Positions 20,857 through 31,440 of a stretch of DNA of 64,000 bases are shown one piece after another. Origin of the DNA: Chara braunii. Lineage: Eukaryota > Streptophyta > Charophyceae > Charales > Characeae. Position numbers and translations under genes: made by a program. The notes under the pieces are model-generated. The model was given only the letters and a program-made list of their open reading frames with translations. It ran no database searches and had not been told where the DNA came from. The first letter of the stretch is position 1. Each line of letters starts with the position of its first letter. Where the stretch lies: contig BFEA01000083.1 of NCBI GenBank assembly GCA_003427395.1, positions 3,474,051-3,538,050 of the forward strand, read 5' to 3'.

Positions 20857-21156
20857 TTGAACGTTGTAGTCCGTGGCAACCGTCAAAGTCAAACCCGTCG
20901 AAAATAACACCCCTGGTTAACCATGTGTGTCGAGTGTCGAATGTGACCCTCGATATTAACGAGGATCGCATGAGTATGGGTACTACATAGTACGCCATCA
21001 TTGCGATTGAACGTTGTAGTCCGTGGCAACCGTCAAAGTCAAACCCGTCGAAAATAACACCCCTGGTTAACCATGTGTGTTGAGTGTCGAATGTGACCCT
21101 CGATATTAACGAGGATCGCATGAGTATGGGTACTACATAGTACGCCATCATTGCGA
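20857..21156 (+). repeat. 150-bp tandem duplication in copy 1
   Basis: Bases 20857-21006 are repeated almost perfectly at 21007-21156. Each unit starts TTGAACGTTGTAGTCCGTGG and contains CCTCG-ATATTAA-CGAGG and GTACTA-CA-TAGTAC hairpins. Copy 2 has a single unit interrupted by about 190 bp (46700-46890). Near-identity means the duplication is much younger than the copy 1/copy 2 split. Confidence 0.9.
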
Positions 21157-21880
21157 TCGCTTGCGTACGCTTGCATTGCGAGTCGATACGAGTTAGCTCT
21201 GCGTCCGCGCGGTTTTATACTAAGTCTAGCACACGATGCCTATCCGATTTCCGCATCAGAGAGTTATGGGATGGCTACTATGGGACTAGGAGTGTTGTTG
21301 CGTTGTTTGTTCTGTGTCGTTCTGTATATGTATGTGCGCGTGCGTGCCTGTTGTAATTTTTGTCCTTAAAGTGGTGTACGCGCGGTGTGTGGGATGCATC
21401 CTAGCCGACCGACGACGGGTTGCGCTTGGGACCTCAGCCTCCCAAGGCGTCGGTTCGCGTGCGGTTCGGATAGAGGTGTAAAACCGCGCGTACCCATATG
21501 CTACAGCGTACGAGAAACACCCTCTTCTGGTCCTTATGCGATTGCACCTGATGAGCTTTCATATTGTGGACTGGTAGCTCGCTGGGGATACGCCCACCGA
21601 AGGGAGGTGATAGTGTAAGTCGTGCCTTGTGTAGGCCCTATCCTGTCTTATGGATGGCGCACTCCGCCGGAACGGCTTGCGGAAGCTCTATTATGTATTC
21701 GCAACGAGGATAAGACCAACTCCTGCGTGACGCAGTCGGGAGGGTTCCGCCCGGCCTTGTGTGGTGTCGGACCGACGCGTGCGACAGGTGGCGCCGTTGC
21801 CAGGGATAACAGTTGCCTACCTTGTCCTTGGTGGAACGACATCCGGGTACGAGGAAGTGAGAACTAGGCAAAATGGGAAG
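21157..21880 (+). repeat. Composite unit copy 1, R4 end
   Basis: Homologous to 46960-47640, and loosely to 63750-63870. It has GC-rich, hairpin-prone sequence. The stretch CGTTGCCAGGGATAACAG (near 21795) faintly recalls the conserved GGGATAAC peptidyl-transferase segment of LSU rRNA, but the flanks do not match, so I do not call rRNA here. Short open frames are not conserved in copy 2. Confidence 0.7.
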
Positions 21881-22756
21881 TTTTCTTTGGAATTTTATGG
21901 TTAATCGATTGATGGTATTGGATTGAGAGCAAGTGAGAGTTGATTGTGAGAGTTGGTTTTGACTAAGTGAAGTAAGGGTGATGCATGAGGGATAGACATT
22001 TTGACTATGCGCTCACTTACGCTGGCTAGTAGGATGGAAGTTGGAGTTGGTACCCCTTCTAACCACAATAGTTGACGGGTTTGGACGTTGCTTTGCATAG
22101 GTGGTATGGTAAGGGTAAGATGAGGTGACGTCGGGCTCAGAACGTCCCTGGAGGGAGTTGACCCTATAAGGTACATCGAAAGGGTTATCTGAGTGGTCAT
22201 GAGAGCAACTTGGTGCTTTTGCATTAGAGAGATGCCAAAGATGTGTAAGGGAGCCTATTATGTTAGAAGTCGTCGAGAGACTTTGAGGAAAGTTAGTTTA
22301 AGGCTTCGTGGCACCCTGGGCCGCGGATCCTGCGGCCCAGTCCGAGCCGCGCGACCGAGTTAACTCCCATCTGTTTAGTAGTCAAAATATTTCCGGCAGC
22401 TGGTTGGTGGGAACGAGAAGTATGGGATATGTTTGGTGTGTACTTTTCTAACCATCTTGATTTACGTCGTATATTAACAGATTATGGTTTTGAGGGTCAT
22501 CCGTTACGAAAAGACTTTCCCTTAAGTGGATATGTGGAAGTACGATACGATGATTCCGAGAAACGTGTGATTTATGAGCCTTCTCGCGCGGCCGCGCCAC
22601 GGCCAGTGGGGGCGCGTGCGGGCGGCGCACGTTGGCCGCTAACGACCTGCATAAAAAAAATTAAAAAATTTTGAAAATTTGTGGGGGTTAATTTTGATAG
22701 GTAGCAAAAAAAAATTAAACAATACGAAAAAATAAATATTCATTTACTGCCATGGC
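21881..22756. other. Unassigned; small perfect hairpin near 22317
   Basis: Nothing coding is seen. TGGGCCGC-GGATCCT-GCGGCCCA (about 22317-22339) is a perfect 8-bp hairpin. From 22640 the sequence is A-rich and leads into CA repeats. Confidence 0.5.
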
Positions 22757-22802
22757 GCACACACACGCACACACACACACACACACACGCACACACACAC
22801 AC

Positions 22803-22846
<44 letters not shown>

Positions 22847-22895
22847 CCAAACCAATCAAGATCCTATCTATTCGATAGGATCTTGATTGGTTTGG

Positions 22896-22929
<34 letters not shown>

Positions 22930-22938
22930 TGATTGATT
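22757..22938. repeat. CA microsatellite followed by a long AATC/GATT palindrome
   Basis: CA repeats (22757-22803) lead into about ten AATC units, then AACCAAACCAATCAAG and GATCCTATC. The centre TATTC follows, and then the exact mirror: GATAGGATC, CTTGATTGGTTTGGTT and about nine GATT units. The arms are about 60-65 bp and near perfect. The non-repetitive inner 25 bp is also inverted, so this is a true palindrome and not merely opposing microsatellites. Confidence 0.9.
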
Positions 22939-22972
22939 GATTGATTCTCTTTCTCTCTTTTTCTCTCTTTCT

Positions 22973-23006
<34 letters not shown>

Positions 23007-23033
23007 TCTCTCTCTCTCTAGCGCGCGCGCAAC
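22939..23033. repeat. CT microsatellite
   Basis: TCTCTTTCTCTC grading into a pure CT run, ending in GCGCGCGC at about 23027. It separates the two inverted repeats. Confidence 0.9.
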
Positions 23034-23130
23034 TGGGACCCTCCCTGCAAGCCGCGCAGCTCCTGCGCCCATGCCCACAGGGAGTGTCGCAGTTGCCACT
23101 GCACGGGAGCTGCGCGGCTTGCGGGGAGGG
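23034..23130. repeat. Inverted repeat with 28-bp arms
   Basis: The left arm contains ACCCTCCCTGCAAGCCGCGC and AGCTCCTG. The right arm contains CGGGAGCT and GCGCGGCTTGCGGGGAGGGT. About 40 bp lies between them. Arm pairing is nearly complete, with about one mismatch. It is flanked by CT repeats on one side and CA repeats on the other. Confidence 0.85.
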
Positions 23131-23139
23131 TAGTAGCGG

Positions 23140-23205
23140 CTCCCGCACACACACACACCCACATGGACACACACACACACACACATGCACACACACACAC
23201 ACACA

Positions 23206-23254
<49 letters not shown>
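23140..23254. repeat. CA microsatellite
   Basis: CACACACCCACATGGACACAC becoming an uninterrupted CA run to about 23254. The open frames on both strands are Thr/His or Val/Cys repeats. Confidence 0.9.
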
Positions 23255-23255
<1 letters not shown>

Positions 23256-23385
23256 GCCATTTGAAGTGAACTTGAATCTAAACTGTGTTCTCGGTACCAT
23301 ATCTCTGAGTTCTGAGTGGGCGCATGTCGCCAGTTTGCTGCGCACATGTTTGCATGCATGTAAAGTGTGGAAGAGAGCGAGTCTG

Positions 23386-23530
23386 ATTGCACACACACAC
23401 ACACACAGTCACACTCGATCAATCAATCAATCAATCAATCAAACCCTTCTTTTTTTTTTTTTTTTCAAATTTTGCATCTGCTTTTTTTTTNTTTTTTTTT
23501 TTTTTTTCTATATTTTTCTCTCAACTTCTG
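23386..23530. repeat. CA, AATC and poly-T tracts
   Basis: CA repeats (23390-23407), AATC repeats (23417-23442) and two T runs (about 23448-23465 and 23481-23508, with one undetermined base). The same CA-then-AATC order occurs at 22757-22850, which suggests a shared origin. Confidence 0.85.
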
Positions 23531-23666
23531 TTTTTTTCCTTTCACTACCTACTCCTAAGGCTATCTAGAGGGGACTCCTGCAAGCATAGTTTCCTCTCAC
23601 TGTGAAGGGGAGATTTTATGTTGCCCCTTGCCCCTAATGTTTAGGGTATAGGGTTGGGGCCGCCAG

Positions 23667-23967
23667 TGGGGATCAGCGGCCTAGCTCAGTTGGTTAGGCA
23701 CGCAAGTGGCATTTAGGAGGTTGTGGGTTCAAGCCCCATGACCACCTGCGGCGCACTTAGTACCAACGAACTGGGATAGTCCTCTGGATACCCCTGATTG
23801 GTATTAGTGGAATCTATGACCAACATGGGTGTGAGTGCGAGCGAGAGTGGGTTGTGTGTGGTGTGTGGGAGAGTATTGGCCATAGCTACTGCTGCTACTC
23901 GATGAGGGGTTGGGGACGATGAGAAAGGGAGGCGCAGCTACTGGCAGGTCTCTGCTTTTTTTTTTTT
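23667..23967 (+). mobile_element. tRNA-derived SINE candidate
   Basis: An A-box-like TAGCTCAGTTGG (23682-23693) and a B-box-like GGGTTCAAGCCCC (23725-23737) have the spacing of a tRNA gene. A T-arm can be folded (GTGGG-TTCAAGC-CCCAT). The acceptor and anticodon arms do not pair, so it is not a tRNA. About 220 bp of unrelated body follows and ends in a T run (23956-23967). A tRNA-like head, body and T tail fit a SINE. No second copy lies in the window to confirm it. Confidence 0.6.
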
Positions 23968-26162
23968 AACACTTAATTTCCCTTCAAAAAACAGAAATTC
24001 ATTTTTTTAAAAAACACAGGTCGACTTGAGGACCATATATCTCATGATAAAAAATGACAAAAAAAAATTCCTGCTGTTCTTTATATATATATTTTTAATT
24101 TTGTTTAAATTGATTTTAGTTTTTGATTTTTTTAAAATCTTGAACAAGGTCGGATTCCAAAAAAAAAGAAATAGGAGTGTAGGGTTTTCCAAGCCCTACA
24201 CACCCATATATATATATATATTTTTACGTATTTTTAAGGGGGGGGGGGGGAATATTGAAAAACCAGGCTGCGGACTGGGCCTGGCTGCGGGTGTCACATA
24301 GGTATAAGGGCGTTGAAAGTCTTTATGAATATGGATTGGGATCGTGGAGTCTGGATTCTAAGCGGATGTTCAACTTATATAGTCATGGAAATGTGAGGTC
24401 TATCGCACGTGATATGTTTCAATTAGGCATACAGCGCAATAGGCAAATGCGATAAACATCAAGCCATGACCTTAATGGAAAGGACTACGGGAAGTAGTCG
24501 ATTTGCATGACACCTTTTTGTTAAGGGGAAAGTCTGATCCTAGAGGCAGTTGTAGTAACAGTGAAGAAGCTAACGCTTAGACTATTTTGCTTCTTTTGAT
24601 GGGGCGATGACTTGTAGCTATTGTTGGACCTTCGCTTGAACCTTTCCAGGCTTGGACCATCCGTTTGAATCTATGGGGTTGGAGTTAAGGACTTGAACTC
24701 TCCCATATACGTCAGATCTTATCTAATTAAGCTTGCCAAATGTCTAATTATATGAGGTTTATGTGCTTGATGTTATTATATGGCTATCTTTTTCATAAAT
24801 ATTTTTGGCATAGGCTATATATTTGAAACGTGTGTTTGAACGTATTAGTATGTAAGGATTTATATGAGCGTCTCAAGTTCGATTATCGACTTATGGCTGT
24901 TTGTTAAAGTTTGTGTATTTGGATTGCTCTTCAAAGAGGGTTAGAGGCACTGCGCAGAATCCACGTTTGATGCGGATTCAGAGGTGAATGGAGTGACCAC
25001 TTCCCTGCGATAAGTTTCTTCTCATAAAATGGTTAATGTGTAAGATCTACCCCAAGGAAGGGTGGAATCCTATGTTATTGTTCCCCCGAGAGATCGCTTT
25101 GAAGAAGCTATAATTTTGTCTTGTTGGTAGTAGTGAGACCCACGTCGGAATTATGTTCCTGGTCCATAGTGGGGTGTTGTTGTTGTATCCCCTGGATAAG
25201 ATAGCTACACTACTACTGAAAAGGAGGAAAGTGGTTGAGCCTTGTCAGATTCTGGCCTATGAGGGAAGCCGCTACTACATGTCGCAGAAAGGTAGGGAGT
25301 GAATCCCCAACTATTTTTGTGTCAAGTGAGTTCACTAGCACAGAACGGGTTAGTACATCCTGAAGCATATGGGGTGAGGTTGTTTACTTTGTCAACAAGG
25401 GTATGCAAGAAGCAAGTGCTGGAATCGGAGAGTGAACCAGTGAGGCTTGATCCTTGAGCGGGGCTCAGGGATTTGAGATGCTATCCATTCAAAAAAGGAT
25501 TACACTGCCCCTCGTCACAGTATACTTCTGTCAAAATTGGGGAGTAAAGTATGGTACTCTCACTAATATTATGTCTGAGAGTGCTAAATGTTGGCAATCT
25601 TATCTTTGATCATAGCGTGCCTATTATATGATATGTCTGATAGTATAAGCAAACAATTATGAGATATGTGTACATGTTTTGGGTAACTGACTAGCTTTAG
25701 TACGAGGCACTTCATATGTATAAGTATTTATGATGTCGGCCACTAAGGTAATATATCGTTTTCCATGAGTTATTATGAATATATTTTTTTTTTATATCAG
25801 TAAATGTAATATTACCATGATATATTACCATTACTATTCCCTCTAAGTTGGGTGGTCGTAAACGTTGGAAAGGGTGAATTTTAGCGCAAGATGATTTGAA
25901 GCTAAGGCTTCAGGAGCAGAGACTGTAGAACGCGATTGTCAGCGTAATAACGGAATGCGTATGCTGGATGTTTTATGTGGTGGGCAGAACCCAGACAGAG
26001 CGAAAGGCAACTCAGGATGCCTTATGCTAAAGAAGATCCCAATATGGCCTTACCAGTTAAAAGGTAAGGTGGATTTGAGATATCGGTGGCAAGGCAAATC
26101 TTGGAAGGAGAGTATATCTCTTATTGGTGGGGTGCATCGATAGACAAGGGAATTTGCGTCTA
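23968..26162. other. AT-rich then mixed sequence, nothing recognised
   Basis: 23990-24250 is A/T-rich with homopolymer runs and a G run at 24239-24250. After that the sequence is of ordinary composition. Stops are frequent in all frames and no motif, RNA gene or repeat partner was seen. It precedes copy 2 of the composite unit and may hold its left part, but I have no second copy to compare. Confidence 0.4.
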
Positions 26163-26685
26163 GATTGAGTCTGGCTTTGATGATGACCGGGAGTGTGCGA
26201 TCATGAAGGTGACCCTATACGCCCCACCATCATTTTTGGTCTTGCATGGGATTGAGTTGGCGCTTGGGCATGGAAGCCTGCTCGCAAGGCCTTCGAAGAT
26301 AGCTGAGGGAGCTGAGGCAAAGTGGGCGAGAGGCAGAAACCATGAAGGAGAGGAGCAGGAAGAGACTCGTATAGAGGTCAAGTCTGCCAAAGAGTTTGCA
26401 CTTCCTTCAGCCCCATTACGAGTTATCCTGCCCGAGTTCCTGGTAGAAAAGTGTTTCGAGGGACTGTCGAGAATAGAGGCCGCAACAGAAGCCACTTTGA
26501 GGGCGCGAGAATGGGGGTATGGACGCTATACTTGTGAATTGATATATGGGCTTTACCTAGACCAATGGGTTTTACCCCATAGTCAAGGACTCAACAACAT
26601 GGTCAATGTTGTCGATGCTTATGCGAGCTCCCATAATCCAGATGAAAGGGGTGTAGAAAGGGGGTGGGGTTCGGGCAGTAGCTAG
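26163..26685 (+). CDS. Hypothetical open frame, possibly one exon or decayed ORF
   Basis: An open frame of about 170 codons whose upstream, pre-Met part (ESGFDDDRECAI) still looks protein-like. The product includes VTLYAPPSFLVLHGIELALG and a C-terminal helix-rich region (LRVILPEFLVEKCFEGLSRI). Charge distribution is more natural than in neighbouring shadow frames. I recognise no domain. It could be an exon of a host gene, a gag-like piece continuing into the frames at 27032 and 27431, or chance. Confidence 0.3.
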
Positions 26686-27031
26686 CCGATAGAGAGTACC
26701 CCCATACTCTGCCAAGTGCGTCTCTCACAGACTTGTCTACGACCATTTTGCTATGTAGTAAGAGTGCGAGGGTTAGTAGCTTTTGTTACCACCATTACTG
26801 CCGGCTTATGACTGACTTAAAAATCCTGCCTATGTAGGTTGTATAGTGCTCATTGTACCCTTAAAGTTAAAGCAAGGGTGACTAAAGTTTAGACCTTGTG
26901 GTGTGAACGGGAAAGTAGTCGGTGTGAATTAAGTATTAGCAGTTTTTACTAGCCTTATTTGTTTTGAGCCTTCTTGCGCCACAGTCTAATAACCGATTGC
27001 TTGTCATGCTTGTCAGGCCGGTACCGACATC

Positions 27032-27316
27032 ATGGCTGAAGACAGTGGTTTCGCAAAAATCCTGCACTGGAGAAGCTCGTGCCTCAACAAAGTGCTGGTG
27101 TGTGAGTCGGTACACGACTCGATGCCCCATGACCTTCGTGCCTTGCTGTTTCAGGGAAGAGGTTTGTCTGCATTTCTACGCAGCTATCGTAGTTTCGGTC
27201 TCACAAAGATGTGGAACGAAAAAGCAATGTTGAGCATGTTGTCGTTGTTCGTCTGCGAAGAGTTGAGTGAGGAAGTGTATGCTCTTATGTTAAAGACGGG
27301 GACCTGGGGTGAGTAG
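27032..27316 (+). CDS. Hypothetical open frame, helical
   Basis: A frame of 94 codons. Its product is amphipathic and helix-like (NKVLVCESVHDSMPHDLRAL, FLRSYRSFGLTKMWNEKAML). It lies between the frames at 26163 and 27431 on the same strand. Stops separate the three, and I could not identify convincing splice sites. No family recognised. Confidence 0.3.
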   Translation: MAEDSGFAKILHWRSSCLNKVLVCESVHDSMPHDLRALLFQGRGLSAFLRSYRSFGLTKMWNEKAMLSMLSLFVCEELSEEVYALMLKTGTWGE

Positions 27317-27430
27317 AAGATGAAGTAGAAAGTGCACCTCGTAGGAGTCCTTATGCAGCCAACTGGAGTTGTGTCAGCACCAGGAGAGTTGAGTGGTGTA
27401 TAGAGGCAAGTTGGAATACTAGAAGAAAGG

Positions 27431-28110
27431 TTGACGTTGGAAGAGGCCAGAAAGGGCAAACGGAAGGTTTTAGAGGGTGCCTCAAGTGAGCCGGCTGGTC
27501 AGGATGGAGGGGCAGAAGGTGGTGACAAAGGGCCACTTCTCCTGGGGGGAACCGCGAGAAGGCGGACTAGTGCTAAAGCGAGAGATAAAAGTAAAAAGGG
27601 GATTGAGGTAAAGGAGGAGCGTGACCTTCCTAAGTTGACGAAGGCTCGACGGAAAGCGAGGAACCTAGCACAGGGAGGTCAAGGAACCGAAAAGGGGCAA
27701 TGTTCGCGGCAAGTAGCGGCCACCCCACAAGCAACGAGAAAAGGTCCTCTGTCGGCTGAGCAAATACTATATGGGCAGTGGACGCCATGCCATCAAATGA
27801 GTCAGTGGCCGATGTATAATCCATATATCTCATGGGCACAAGGTAGTTATTTGGATCCACACATGAGCATGATGCTGCTTAGGCCTCCAGCGGCCCAAAC
27901 TCAACCAACTCAGCCTATGAGACCGTTGCAGCCGCCGACACAACAGGTGTCTCAAGGCAGTGTGGTTGATGGAGGAGGTCAAGACAGGAGGCTGGAAGGG
28001 GTCGTGGGAATGGCGGACGTACGGATAGGGGACGGGGTGGCGGCAGAGGAGGCACTAGAAGGTATGGTGGGCGCCAGCGAAACCATAAGTAGAACGCAAA
28101 GAAAAAGGGG
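27431..28110 (+). pseudogene. Basic, Pro/Gln-rich frame with an RGG tail in a shifted frame
   Basis: The frame opens TLEEARKGKRKVLEG and has a basic Lys/Arg-rich stretch (residues about 35-85). A Pro/Gln-rich segment (PTQPMRPLQPPTQQVSQG) follows. In another frame, from 27970 to a stop near 28092, the reading is an RGG box: GRGNGGRTDRGRGGG, then GRQRNHK before the stop. A basic N-half, Pro/Gln linker and RGG tail is a common layout for nucleic-acid-binding proteins, including gag-like proteins of mobile elements. The frameshift near 27968 suggests decay. The identity is unknown. Confidence 0.4.
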
Positions 28111-28316
28111 GCATGATCGTGGCAGTTGCTACAGGGTAGAAGGATTGGGCTAGAGAGAATATAGTGGTATGAGGAGGCGGTTAGCCCTAACCCTGTAAGC
28201 TAGGAGGTTTTCAGCAAGTTGGGCTGTGTATGTATGTGGGCATGAGAGTTAGGATAGCAGGCTAACCATTTGTGTGAACCTAACTCCTTGTTTTAGTCGG
28301 CAGGGTCTTGACTGTA

Positions 28317-28586
28317 TGGTGTATGAGGTTAGAAGTTATATGCGCATGCGTNNNNNNNNNNNNNNNNNNNNNNNNNNNNNNNNNNNNNNNNNNNNNNNNN
28401 NNNNNNNNNNNNNNNNNNNNNNNNNNNNNNNNNNNNNNNNNNNNNNNNNNNNNNNNNNNNNNNNNNNNNNNNNNNNNNNNNNNNNNNNNNNNNNNNNNNN
28501 NNNNNNNNNNNNNNNNNNNNNNNNNNNNNNNNNNNNNNNNNNNNNNNNNNNTGGTGTATGAGGTTAGAAGTTATATGCGCGTGCGT
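28317..28586. repeat. Direct repeat flanking a 200-N assembly gap
   Basis: TGGTGTATGAGGTTAGAAGT plus 15 more bases (28317-28351) is repeated at 28552-28586 with one difference. Bases 28352-28551 are N. Identical flanks suggest an unresolved tandem repeat, so the true gap size is unknown. Confidence 0.85.
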
Positions 28587-29940
28587 TAGGTGCCTTGTGT
28601 GTATATGTTGGATCATAAAAGACCTCAGTTTAGATTAGGTAAGCGCCTTTCAGGCTCTTGGGGCTGCTCCCGGGTAGAATAGCGAGAGCATAGTCAGAGT
28701 ACGAAAGTGAGCCTCATGCATGTATGGATTGCTGAGGGTAGAACACAAATGAGGGTATGACTTAAAATATAGATTTAAGTGCATCTTGAGATCATGTAAG
28801 GATGTGATCTTGCTAGGAGTACTGATTTGGCTTTGATTGTGGTACTTGTCTCCTTTAGGCACGTACTTTCCTTTGGGGATGTCACCTTAAGACTCGAGAT
28901 GAAGTGATTGTATTTGAGGATGGAGTTTATTTTTAGTCAGACCACCCTGAGACCGTGCAAATATGCTTGCGTATGCGTCTGTATATATGAGAGGCGTTAA
29001 AGTATGGTGGGGTTTAAGTTTAAGTCTTTAGGATTCAATGACCTCAAAGGTCAATGTGGCTATGCTGAGGTATGGGAGGGGAATATGCACAAAGTTATGA
29101 CCATTGTAAACTTTTGAACGACCAAGGCTTAGCGGGCCTTGTGTCACTTTTGGGTATTTTGATATGTCTGGGATTACTTGGATTCGTCAGACTTCAGAAG
29201 AGTGATTACTCCCTGACTAAGACTGTTTCAGTTTTAAGATCTGGTCAGGGAGACCACGGTTTTTGTGTGATACCGGTGCCAGTTTGAGTTGAGATTGTTC
29301 AACTCTATGTGTATATATGGAATTCAAGACACATTTGGTTCGCTTTTTGAGTCGGGATATTACCCTCCCTAAGTATGTATTGAGTTAAGGTTTATCTGAG
29401 ACTATCTCCTTGTATATGACGATCACAATCACTCTCACATATGTGGTTTTATCCTGATGTATGATGGTATTGTGTGAGAGATGTATGGGAAACATCTCGT
29501 GTGCTGTGTATTTTGTGAATGTGAACGGATGTGAACTGTCTACTCTTCGGTATACTCGTGCGATCTACCCATGGGCGGATGATAGGGACGGGTATAAGGA
29601 GAGGGAGTGCAGTCTGTTTTTGGGAAAAGTGTGAGAATCCTTAAGGGATTTATGAGTCTTTGAGGCTCGAATGCTTACTATGCCGATGATGAGGACCCAG
29701 AAGTTGGTCTCTTAGTTTAAGTTGTTTTATGGTTGGGACAGTCTTGTGCTTATTTGGAAGACTCATCTTCAGAGAGGGAAGATGTTTTAAAAGAAAGGTC
29801 GCATGAGAGTTCATCTTAGAAAGAGAAGGGATGACTGAGAGACCTATTTAAGTGAGACCTCCTTCATATGAAAGGTGGTTAATAAATTTAATGGCATGGT
29901 AAGTTGATTTTGAATGGTAAAGACTGACGAGAAGGACCAA
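28587..29940. other. No recognisable features
   Basis: Ordinary composition with no frame longer than about 70 codons and no repeat partner in the window. It runs into copy 2 of the composite unit at about 29940. Confidence 0.4.
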
Positions 29941-30694
29941 GTCTTTTGTTTGGCCATTGGTGAAATTTTGGAGGTCGCAAAAGTGATTTATTTGGGAGAT
30001 GTCGCTGAGAGTTGGCCTTCTTGCTTTGATCAAGTAGGGAGGTCACGACCTTGTGAATCTGGCGGTGATTTTGTTTTGTGAATGTGGAGAGGTTGCCGTG
30101 TTTATCTGTGTTGTCCCACAGAGGACTGGTAAATACCTTTTATGTGTGACAGACCTATGCGTAGTCCCGCAATAGGCCTGTATTGTTGCGACACACCGTC
30201 CAGCCACTTGTGCTAGTCTTAGGGCATTTATGAGAATACCAAGCTAACGGTAAAGTTTAGCATCACTAGGGTGCAACCCCTAGTGTCGGTTTTTTTATCG
30301 GCGTAAATTGAACAGCGGTCTTTTGTTTGGCCATTGGTGAAATTTTGGAGGTCGCAAAAGTGATTTATTTGGGAGATGTCGCTGAGAGGTGGCCTTCTTG
30401 CTTTGATCAAGTAGGGAGGTCACGACCTTGTGAATCTGGCGGTGATTTTTGTTTTGTGAATGTAGAGAGGTTGCCATGTTTATCTGTGTTGTCCCACGGA
30501 GGACTGGTAAATACCTTTTATGTGTGACAGACCTTTGCGTAGTCCCGCAATAGGCCTGTATTGTTGCGACACACCGTCCAGCCACTTGTGCTAATCTTAG
30601 GGCATTTATGAGAATACCAAGCTAACGGTAAAGTTTAGCATCACTAGGGCGCAACCCCTACTGTCGGTTGCTGATCGGCGTAACTTGAACAGCG
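29941..30694 (+). repeat. 377-bp tandem duplication at the left end of copy 2
   Basis: Bases 29941-30317 (starting GTCTTTTGTTTGGCCATTGG) repeat at 30318-30694 with about a dozen differences. Each unit ends with a strong hairpin, CACTAGGG-TGCAA-CCCCTAGTG in the first unit. In the second one arm base has changed (CCCCTACTG). Copy 3 has one distant counterpart near 54170-54480. Confidence 0.9.
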
Positions 30695-31440
30695 GGCCAC
30701 GTCTTGCCAAGGGAGTAAAGAAGGGGTGTGGCCACCTAGGAGAGTTTTACTTCCGCGGAACGGCGTGGGATAGGAGTCGAGTCGACTCTTTTTGAGTCCT
30801 GATTGAATGCTTATCAGGAGAAGTCTATCGTGGCGCAACCTGTGAGGGCACTACCGCTAAAATAACAATGCGGTGAGTCGTAGACCTGGCACGATCACCC
30901 AGATTATAGTGGGCCAGGATGGAGACCTGACCTTCCTGTACTAGACTGCAGGAAGAGTCTATGATGAGATTTGTGCATGTATATATGTTTGATTGCGAGA
31001 ATTGTTGGAGGGAGGCAAGAGTGCCTTTAAAGGTCTAGGTTAGGGCCCGCATCCTTGATTATGGCCCTGCTTGCAGGGTAGAAACTAGGGACATTTAACG
31101 ACAAGCCGGCGTTTGTCTAGGACAAAGGGGAGAGGACAGCTGAGAGGGCCTCTGAGACTTATGTTGTAGTACGTATGTCTAGTACATCGGTGTCCTAGTG
31201 TCAGGACAATGGAGACCCATGTTAGAATCCTGGCAGCATATAGTTGTATGGGCTTGGATGGTTGGAGGCCTCGAACGTGAGTCTGTCGGCTGATCGGATT
31301 GGTTCCTTTCTCGTCAGCATTTGGATTATGGTTGAACTGATAGCTTTTTGATTCTGCGAAGCGACCGGGACGTCGCTTAGTATGGTTCGGTAAGTTGTCG
31401 GTGCGAATACCCTTACAAGGGTATCTGCCCTGGTTTTTGC
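30695..31440 (+). repeat. Composite unit copy 2, segment R1
   Basis: Matches 54480-55210 (copy 3) in patches: a GGCGCAACCTG/CAACC stretch, CGAGGGCACT-x-CCGCTAA, GCGGT, and GGGCCAGGATGGAGACCT. The matching patches sit in stems. ACCGC/GCGGT (30852-30875) and CCTGGC/GCCAGG (30886-30914) form in copy 2, and the copy 3 equivalents also pair. It ends with a TACCC TTACA AGGGTA hairpin, as in copies 1 and 3. Confidence 0.75.

Noticed and set aside
21540-21580. Hammerhead ribozyme (CTGATGAG near 21548)
   Set aside because: The required GAAA and the closing helices were not found at the right distance.
21790-21815. LSU rRNA peptidyl-transferase segment (GGGATAAC)
   Set aside because: Only about a dozen bases agree and neither flank matches rRNA. 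Too short to support.
22839-23422. Frames of 134-187 codons across CA/CT repeats
   Set aside because: Products are Val/Cys or Ser/Leu dipeptide repeats from microsatellites.
23667-23745. A functional tRNA gene
   Set aside because: The acceptor stem pairs at only about four of seven positions and no anticodon stem forms.
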